From CALJIC01 sp039805565 (lineage in GTDB: Bacteria; Chloroflexota; Chloroflexia; Chloroflexales; Roseiflexaceae), in the NCBI GenBank assembly GCA_039805565.1, contig JBDLTZ010000016.1, positions 1 to 23,678 on the forward strand: a DNA stretch of 23,678 bases. Reading direction: 5' to 3'. The notes beneath the pieces were generated by a model that was not told the origin of the DNA, ran no database searches, and saw only the letters and a list, made by a program, of their open reading frames with translations. Both the position numbers and the translations under genes were made by a program. This document shows positions 1 to 7,300 of the stretch, one piece after another. Every line of letters begins with the position of its first letter. Within the stretch, counting starts at the first letter, position 1.

Positions 1-3000
1 CTCGGCCGCGGTAGTCGGCGGGTCGTTCACCGGGTTGATGGTGATGAGCACCGTGGCCGCCGCCGACTCGTTGCCGCCCGGATCACGCAGCTTGTAGGTG
101 AAGCTGTCCACGCCGTGGTAGTTCGCCGCCGGCTGGTAAGTCAGCGACCCGTCGGGGTTGAGCGTGAGCGTGCCGTGGGCCGGGCTGGAGAGCTTGACCA
201 CCGCCAGCGTGTCGCCGTCACCGTCGGAGTCGTTTGCGGTGATACCGGGCGCGTCCAGCGTGAGGGCGCTATCCTCGTCGATGGCCCGGCTGTCGCCAGT
301 GGCCACCGGCGACTCGTCATCGTCGGTGATCGTCAGGGTGTAGACGTGGTTGGTGCCCAGGGTGACATTGCCGCCGCTCGGAACCGCCATCGTCAGGATG
401 GCCGTCTTGTCGGGTGCGTCAACCTGGTTGTCCACGATGCCGACGCTGAAGGTCGTCGTGTCCTGGCCCGCCGCAAAGCTGATGGAGGCCGGCGCGGTGT
501 AGTTGGCCGGGGCCTGCGCGTCGCCGCTCCGCACCAGGTTGAGGGTGATCGTGTCGCCGGCGATGGCGGGCGTGCTGAGCACGGCCGTGATGCTGTGCGT
601 TCCGCCGGCCACGTCTTCGGCCACGGTGCCTGTGTTCGGCAGGAAGGTGATCGTCGGGCCGTCGTCGTCCTCGATTGTGAGGGTGTGGCGCGTGTTGGCG
701 CCGAGCACGACCCCCGGTACGGTCGTGGAGATGTTGCTCAGTTCCAGCACCAGAACGCGGTCGAGCTGGTAGGTGCTGTTGCCGGCGATCGTCACAGGAA
801 TGGTCTTGCTGGTCTCGCCGGCGGCGAAGGTCAGCGTTCCGGAGCCGCCGAGCGTGTAGTCGGCCGGGGTGGCGGCGGTGCTGCTGACGTGCGCGGCGTA
901 GCTCACCGAGACCGGCTGGCCGGCGGCGCCCGTCAGGCGCACCTCGACGTTGACCGTCCCGGCGCTCTCGGAGGCGCTGGCCGTGGGCGCGTTGAACAGC
1001 ACCTGCGGCGGCCCGTCGTTGTCAACGATCGTCAGCGTGTGAGTCGCGCGGGCGCTGTCGAGGGTGGCGTTGCTCTCGCCCGAGAGGTTCACAAGCACCG
1101 TCTCCGAGGTCTCGCTGACACTGTCGTCGACCAGCGCCACGCTGATCGTCTTGCTCGTCTGTCCAGGGGTGAAGGTGAGAGTCGTCGCGCCGATCGCCGT
1201 GTAGTCGGCCGGGGCCGCGGCGGTGCCATCCTGGGTGGCGTAGCTGACCGTGACGTTGCGGCCGCTGGCCGCCGAGAGCTCGACGGTGATCGTAGCTGTG
1301 CCGGCACCCTCGGCGACGTTGCTGGCCGCGGGAGGCGTGGCCGCCACGAAGCGCACCGTCGGCTCGGCGTCGTCGTCGCCGATCGTGACCGTGTGGGAGC
1401 CCTGGGAGCCGACGGTTGCCTCGCTGCCGGTGTTGGTCAGATCGAGCACGATCGTCTCGTTGTTTTCATCGAGCGCGTCGTTGGTGAGCGTGACGACGAT
1501 GTTCTGCGTCTGCTCGCCGGCGTTGAAGCGCACCAGGCCCACCGGCGCCACAGTGAAGTCCGCGCCGGAGGCGGTGGAGCTGCCGGTGTTGACGGTGTAG
1601 GCCACGTCGATCGCGTCCCCGGTGACGACCGGTACGTCGAGACTGATCTGGACGTTGAGCGTGCCGGCGTTCTCGGAAGGGCTGGAGGAGATCGCGCTGA
1701 ACGTCACCGTCGGCTTGTCGTCGTCGTCGATCGTGCCGACGCCGGTAGCGTCCACGATGGTGGCGTTGCTCGGGCTGGAGAGGACCAGGTCAAGCGTCTG
1801 ATCGCCCTCATAGGCGGTGTCCCCCTGGACCGTGACCGGAACCGTCTTGCTGGTCTCGCCCGCGGCGAAGGTGAGGGTCGTCGCGCCGATCGCCGTGTAG
1901 TCGGCAGGGGCGACCGCCGTGCCGTCCTGAGTGGCGTAGCTGACCGAGACGCTGCGGCCGCTGGCGGCGCTCAGCGTGACGGTGACGTTCATCGCGGCCG
2001 TGCCGCTGTTGCCCTCGGCGACAGTGGCGTCGGCGACCGAGATCGTAGGCGGGGTGTCGTCGTCCGTAATCGTGCCGACGCCGGTGGCATCCGCGATGGT
2101 GGCATTGCTCGCGCTTGAGAGGACCAGGTCGAAGGTGTCGGAGTCGGCCTCGTCGAGCGTGTCGCCCTTGACCGTGACCGAGACCGTCTTGCTGGTCTGG
2201 CCGGCGGTGAAGGTGACCGTCGTGGCGGAGAGGGCAGTGTAATCGGCCGGGGCGGTGGCCGAGCCGTCCTGCGTAGCGGCGCTCACGCTGATGGAGCGGC
2301 CGCTCGCGGCGCTGAGCGTCAGGTTGAAGGTCACGGTAGCGGTGCCGCTGTTGCCCTCGGTCACGCTCGGGTCATTGACGGAGATCGCCGGCGCGTCGTC
2401 GTCGTCGGTAATCGTACCGGTGCCGGTGGGATCCGTCAGCTTCGCGCCCACGGCGCTGGAGAGGGTGAGGTCGAAGGTCTCGTCATCCTCATCGAGGGTA
2501 TCGGCGTTGACCGTGACATCGACCGTCTTGCTGGTCTCGCCGACGTTGAAGGTGAGCGAGCCGCTCTTCGTGACGTAGTCCGCGCCTGCGGTCGCGGTGC
2601 CGCCGCCGGTGGTGTAGTTCACCGTGACGGTGCGCCCGGCGGCCGTAGCGAGCGAGACGTCGAACGAGAGGGTCGCGGTGCCGCTGTCGCCCTCAGTCAC
2701 GCTCGGGTCGGACGCCGTCATCTCGGGGCCGTCGTCATTATCGTTGATCGTGCCGGTGCCCGTGCCGGTGGCGATCGTCGCGCCGCTCGGGTTGCTGAGC
2801 GTCAGCGTCAGGGTCTCGGCGTCCTCGTCCGACGTCTCGCCCACCACCGGGACCGAGACCGTCTTGGAGGTCTCGCCGGGGCTGAAGGTAAGCGAGGAGC
2901 CCGCCGGCAACGTGTAGTCGGCCGGGCGCGTGGCCGAGCCGTCGCTGATGGCGTAGTCCACTGTCACCGTTGAGCCGCTCGAGTTCGAGAGGCTGACGGT

Positions 3001-3924
3001 GAAGTCGAGGCTCGTGGTGCCGGTATCACCCTCGGTCACGCTGGGGCTGTTGACCGAGATCGTGGGCGCGGGGTCGTTATCGACGATCGCGATGTTCTGA
3101 ACCTTCTGGCCCACGGCCGCGCCCGCGTTGCCGACGCCGGTGATGCCGGTGATCTCGACGGTGACGTACTCGGTGGCCTCGTGCAGGGGGTCGTTGGTGA
3201 TGGCGAGTGACAGGCTGGCAGAGGAGACACCGGCGGGGATGAGCCACTCGCCTGGGGTGGCGCCAGTGTCAGTTCCGGGTGTGGCGCCGGGCGAGGTGCT
3301 GCCCGCCGTCACGCTGTAGTCCACGCGCACCGCCTGCGAGGTTATGCCGCTAAGGGTGATGGTAAAGCCGGCGGTGGCCGCGCTCTCGTTCACGCTGGTG
3401 GGGCCGGTGAACGAGACAAAGTCCTGGCTATCGTCGTCCGTGATGATGATCACAGCGCTGGCGAGCGAGCTGTCGACCGTCACGCCGACCGGCTTCGAGC
3501 CGACGGTCGCCTCGACCCTGAAGGCCTCGTTGGCCTCATCGAGGCTGTCGGCGTTGACGGTGATGGCGATCGTCTTCTTGACGTCGCCGGGCCAGAACTG
3601 GAGCGTGCTGTTGTGGGCCGTGTAGTCGCTGCCGGCGGTGGCGCCGTTCGGGCCGGTGGGCCCGTTGCGCGTGACGACGTTGACCGTCACGAGGCCCTCA
3701 GTCACGGGCTCGGAGAGCTCGATGTCCACCGAGATGGTGCCGGCCGACTCGGAGACCGTGCTGGACGCGGCGGTGACGAGCAGGGTGCTGTAGCTCGCGG
3801 CGTAGAGAACGCCGGAGAGGCCGGCGGCGAGCAGCGCGGCGAGCAGGCCGACGACGGCGAAGCTGCGGGGGCGCAGCCGCGCGCGTGACAGGCGCAGCCG
3901 GAGGAGAGGAAGAGCGACGCGCAT
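1..3924 (-). CDS. Giant Calx-beta repeat surface/secreted protein (N-terminal 1308 residues, partial)
   Basis: I read this frame codon by codon and found no stop from the ATG at 3924 down to base 1, so the gene continues beyond the left edge. An Arg-rich N-terminus is followed by a hydrophobic stretch at about residues 23-44 ending near LYAAS, a long signal peptide or anchor. About ten Calx-beta-type domains follow, starting near residues 51, 176, 292, 406, 519, 632, 745, 868, 980 and 1098. Each has an early (T/A)EG(D/N)SGT-like or SESAGT motif, a middle F..GetsKt-V segment and a closing ItDDD-like acidic turn. From about residue 1206 a different module begins (NDSDGD, then YQPAANYHGVDSFTY, then NPVNDPP), like bacterial Ig/cadherin tandem domains. 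Calx-beta domains in general bind calcium and build adhesive extracellular proteins. A CGAGG ribosome-binding site lies 6 bases before the start. The ligand and the anchoring mode are not visible. Confidence 0.9.
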   Translation of the reverse strand, partial: MRVALPLLRLRLSRARLRPRSFAVVGLLAALLAAGLSGVLYAASYSTLLVTAASSTVSESAGTISVDIELSEPVTEGLVTVNVVTRNGPTGPNGATAGSDYTAHNSTLQFWPGDVKKTIAITVNADSLDEANEAFRVEATVGSKPVGVTVDSSLASAVIIITDDDSQDFVSFTGPTSVNESAATAGFTITLSGITSQAVRVDYSVTAGSTSPGATPGTDTGATPGEWLIPAGVSSASLSLAITNDPLHEATEYVTVEITGITGVGNAGAAVGQKVQNIAIVDNDPAPTISVNSPSVTEGDTGTTSLDFTVSLSNSSGSTVTVDYAISDGSATRPADYTLPAGSSLTFSPGETSKTVSVPVVGETSDEDAETLTLTLSNPSGATIATGTGTGTINDNDDGPEMTASDPSVTEGDSGTATLSFDVSLATAAGRTVTVNYTTGGGTATAGADYVTKSGSLTFNVGETSKTVDVTVNADTLDEDDETFDLTLSSAVGAKLTDPTGTGTITDDDDAPAISVNDPSVTEGNSGTATVTFNLTLSAASGRSISVSAATQDGSATAPADYTALSATTVTFTAGQTSKTVSVTVKGDTLDEADSDTFDLVLSSASNATIADATGVGTITDDDTPPTISVADATVAEGNSGTAAMNVTVTLSAASGRSVSVSYATQDGTAVAPADYTAIGATTLTFAAGETSKTVPVTVQGDTAYEGDQTLDLVLSSPSNATIVDATGVGTIDDDDKPTVTFSAISSSPSENAGTLNVQISLDVPVVTGDAIDVAYTVNTGSSTASGADFTVAPVGLVRFNAGEQTQNIVVTLTNDALDENNETIVLDLTNTGSEATVGSQGSHTVTIGDDDAEPTVRFVAATPPAASNVAEGAGTATITVELSAASGRNVTVSYATQDGTAAAPADYTAIGATTLTFTPGQTSKTISVALVDDSVSETSETVLVNLSGESNATLDSARATHTLTIVDNDGPPQVLFNAPTASASESAGTVNVEVRLTGAAGQPVSVSYAAHVSSTAATPADYTLGGSGTLTFAAGETSKTIPVTIAGNSTYQLDRVLVLELSNISTTVPGVVLGANTRHTLTIEDDDGPTITFLPNTGTVAEDVAGGTHSITAVLSTPAIAGDTITLNLVRSGDAQAPANYTAPASISFAAGQDTTTFSVGIVDNQVDAPDKTAILTMAVPSGGNVTLGTNHVYTLTITDDDESPVATGDSRAIDEDSALTLDAPGITANDSDGDGDTLAVVKLSSPAHGTLTLNPDGSLTYQPAANYHGVDSFTYKLRDPGGNESAAATVLITINPVNDPPTTAAE

Positions 3925-3968
3925 GAGAACCTCGTGTAGGGCCGACGATTGTAGGAATGCTGTATGTG

Positions 3969-3981
3969 CGCGCAGTGCGCG
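3969..3981. repeat. Perfect 6+1+6 palindrome in leader of the Calx-beta gene
   Basis: CGCGCA-G-TGCGCG is a perfect dyad 45 bases upstream of the Calx-beta start. On the plus strand it is followed by TTTTCTGCGTTTT, which looks like a weak terminator, but no rightward gene lies upstream of it. It may instead be a regulator site or a leader hairpin for the leftward gene. The role is unproven. Confidence 0.4.
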
Positions 3982-4081
3982 TTTTCTGCGTTTTATTATC
4001 GTATGGGGTGTGCTCAGTATGCGTTCCGAATGTGTAACAAAACGGTAATATCTTCGATGCGGAGCGCGGAGACGCTCAACT

Positions 4082-4145
4082 AAGGGAGGCGCAGAACGAA
4101 ATGTCGGGCTGGAACGTTTCATCATACAAGGGAGGCGCGGAGCGA
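4082..4145. repeat. Imperfect 18-base direct repeat, two copies 46 bases apart
   Basis: AAGGGAGGCGCAGAACGA at 4082-4099 recurs as AAGGGAGGCGCGGAGCGA at 4128-4145, with 16 of 18 positions identical. Both lie in the noncoding gap upstream of the STAND gene and on the same strand. They could be paired regulator sites or the remnant of a small duplication. Confidence 0.55.
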
Positions 4146-4307
4146 CCGCGCCGGGCGACTTCCGCCGACGGCTACGGTCGCGCAGCTCCCTGACCAGAGC
4201 GCGCGGCAGACTACTCTGATATCGCACGTTTTCGCCTCCGACAGTATGCAGCTGCGCGATACACGTGTGCTAGACTGTGTGGAGCCGCACCCTGGAGCAC
4301 ACCAGCC

Positions 4308-7300
4308 ATGACAGACGCCCTCTCTGCTCGCATCCAGCCCCTCCTCGACGCCGTGGCCGACCAGCTCGCGCCGGACGCCGGCGACTTCGTCGGGCGCGCC
4401 GCGGTGCGCGTCGTGATCCGCGACTTCACCGCGCTCGCCAACCGCATGCTCGTGATCGTCGCCCCGCCGGGGGTGGGGAAGACCGCGCTGGCCGCCGAGC
4501 TGGTGCACGAGAGCCTGGCGGCCGGGAGCCCGCACCTGGCGCACTTCTGCACCCTGCGCGACGGGGCCGACCCGAGCGCGTTTGTGCGGAGCCTGGCGCT
4601 CCAGGTGCAAGACGCGCTGGGCGGCGAGTACCGCCTGCCGCAGACCCTCTCGAAGCAGCTCAACATCACCGTCAACCAGAACATCGCGCACGCCACCTCG
4701 GACACCCGCGTGACCGGCGTGGAGATTAAGGAGCTCAACCTCGGCTCCGTCCACCCGCGCGAGGCCTTCCGGCTGCTGGTGCGCGAGCCGCTGCGGGCCT
4801 ACGATGAGCTGCGCGGGGCGGAGCGGGCGGGGCGGCCGCTGCTGATCGTGATCGATGCGCTCGACCAGGCCTGGGAGTGGGACGGCGGCCAGGGGGCCAA
4901 CATCGTGAGCCTGCTGGCCGACGTGCAGGACCTGCCGCCGTGGGTCAACCTGATCTGCACCGCGCGCTCCGGCCCGGCGGTGCAAGCGCTGCGGGCGCAG
5001 GCCGGGGTGCGGGTGTACGACCTCGAGCCGCTGGGGGCGGAGAACCTGGGCGACATCCGGGCCTACTTCGAGCAGCGCTTCATCGACCAGCTCAGCGCGG
5101 ACGAGCGCGAGCGTTTCCTGGGCCACCTGGTGGACTCGGATCTTGCGCGCACCGAGACCAACCTGGAGGCCGGCTTCGTGCGGCGGGCGGCGGCAGCGAG
5201 CCAGGGCAACTTCCTGTTCGTGCGGCGCTACGCCGCCGCGTGGCAGGCGGCCCTCACCCCCGCGCAGGGCAAGCCGAGCGTCGAGCCGGCCGCGCTGCTG
5301 CGCTTCGACTCCGGCGGCGGGCTGTCGCTGGCCACGGCGCTCGACGCGAGCTACCGCGCGGTCTTCGAGCAGCTCCAGCAGCGGCTGGACGCCGACGAGC
5401 GGGACGCCGACACCGACGTACTGACGGCGCTGGCGATCGCCTTCGAGCCGCTAACGCTGCCGCTCCTCGGCGCCATCTCGGGGCGCGAGCAGGACCAGAT
5501 CGAGGCCTCGCTGCGGCGGCTGGAGCCGGTGATCGCGCGCGACGGCCCCACCGAGGGCAGGACGTATCGGCTCTACCACCGCGGCTTCGCAGACTATGTG
5601 CGGCGAGGGCTGCCGCGGCTGGGCCGCGAGCAGGACATCCGGGCGGCGCGGGCGCTGGAGCTGGCCGACGGGAGTGACCCTGCGCTACTGGCGTACGCCG
5701 CGCGCTACCGCTGGCCGCACCTGCTGCGCGGGCTCGATATGTCTGCGGGAGACGGACCGCAGGCGCAGGCGGCGGCGGGGGTGAGCGCGCCGGCCGTGGA
5801 TCAGGCGGAGAGCTGGCAGGAGCACGTCGAGCAGGTGCGCGCCATGACGCGCTCACCGGCCGTGCAGGCGCAGCTCCTGCGGGCGCTGGCGGCACAGGCA
5901 ATCCACCAGAGCCGCAGCGACACGCCGGGCAGCTGGGCGGCGGCAATGGGCTACCTCCAGGCGGCCGAGCAGATCGTGCGGCGCAGCCGGGCCCTGGTTC
6001 GCGTCACCAGGCGTGGCGGGCGGATTGAGCTGAGCGGCGCGCAGCCTCCTGAGGAGCTGCTGGAGCTCGAGCGGGTGCTGGTGGCCCTGGGGGACACCTA
6101 CACCACCATCGCACGGCGCATGGACGGCGGCACCGAGCGCAGCGACGTGGGCGACGGGCTGGTGAGCCGCCTCTACCTGCTGTGGAACACGATCGTGCGT
6201 CTGCCGCTGACGATCTACCTGCTGATCGTGCTGGTGACGCAGGGCGTGCGCGAGATCCACATCCCCGGCGCGCTGCAGAACCTCGGGCGCGAGCAGGACT
6301 GGGCCGTGGCCCGGCTCCTGGTGCTGGCCGTGAGCGCCTACCGGCGGGCCGGGACCCTGGCGCGGCTCCACGGCTCGGACACCGACACCCACGACGTCGT
6401 CGAGCGGCTGGGGCGCGTCTACAAGCTGATGGGCGCCTACGACGTGGCGGCCGCCAGCTATGAGATGCTGCTCGCGCGGCCGGCCGCGATACTGTCCCCC
6501 TGGCGCCAGGCGGTCTGGCTGCTCGAGCTCGGCGAGGTGCTGCTCGCACAGCGCAAGCCGGACCGAGCGGTGGAGGTGCTGATGAGCGCCCTACCGACGT
6601 TTGTCGACCAGCAGGCGCCCGTGCTGCTGGCGCGGGCGCAGAGCGGCCTGGCGCGCGCCGAGCACCAGCAGGCCGAGCGGGCGGCCGCGCGGCGCGACGA
6701 CCCGCTGGCCGCGCGGGCGGACGAGCTGGCGATCGCGAGCTGCGGAGCCGCCCTGAGCGCGTGGCTCGACGTGACCAACCTCCGGGGAGACGACCTGGCC
6801 GCGGTGGACCCGCCCCTGGCGATCGGGCGGGTGGCCCACATCCTGCGGCGGACCGCCGGCTCGGCGCGCATCTCGGACGAGCTGCACCGGCGCGCCACCG
6901 CCGAGCTGGAGCGGATCGAGGAGCGGCACTACGCTCAGCGATTCGAGCACCCGCTTCTGCGGCTGTTCCGCGTCACAGCCACTGTGCTGCTGCCGGCATA
7001 TATCCTGGCGGCGCTGCTGCTGGCGGTGCAGACGCCGAGCATCTTCCTGCTCACCACCGACATCGACCCTGCCGTCCGCATGCCCCTGGTGGACCTGAAC
7101 AGCTTCCCGAACAACCTGATCAGCGGCGGCGGCGCCACACCGGTCATCCTGACCCGCTCCAGCCTGCTCCAGCTCTCCACCGCCGACGCCAACCAGATCG
7201 GCCCGGGGGACCTGGCCGGCCTGCTCGGAAGCAACCAGCTCCAGCCGGCGGCCTCGGCATCCGAGAAGATCGGCCCGCCGGGCGAGAGCCTGGCCACGAT

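Larger units (their letters stand above)
3925..4307. other. Divergent intergenic region, AT-richer than surroundings
   Basis: This gap of 383 bases separates the leftward Calx-beta gene from the rightward STAND gene and must hold both promoters. Bases around 3985-4055 are clearly AT-richer. Possible -10 boxes are TACAAT on the minus strand (3948-3953), TAATAT on the plus strand (4046-4051) and TAGACT on the plus strand (4271-4276), but none has a convincing -35 partner. A perfect dyad and an 18-base direct repeat are listed separately. I see no RNA gene or convincing coding region; a 30-codon frame at 4101-4193 is unsupported. Confidence 0.6.

Noticed and set aside
115..2118. Long plus-strand open frame (667 codons) opposite the Calx-beta gene
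   Set aside because: Its Arg/Gly/Val-rich product has no fold-like motifs, and the opposite strand encodes well-formed Calx-beta repeats without a stop. It is an antisense shadow kept open by codon bias and repeated sequence.
4101..4193. Thirty-codon frame in the gap before the STAND gene, with GGGAGG upstream
   Set aside because: The purine run is part of the direct repeat and is 11 bases from the ATG. The short Arg/Gly/Ser-rich product gives no support.
4122..5126. Minus-strand frame of 334 codons over the STAND N-terminus
   Set aside because: It is antisense to the Walker A and B coding region, is Arg/Val/Leu-rich by codon bias and has no recognisable motif.
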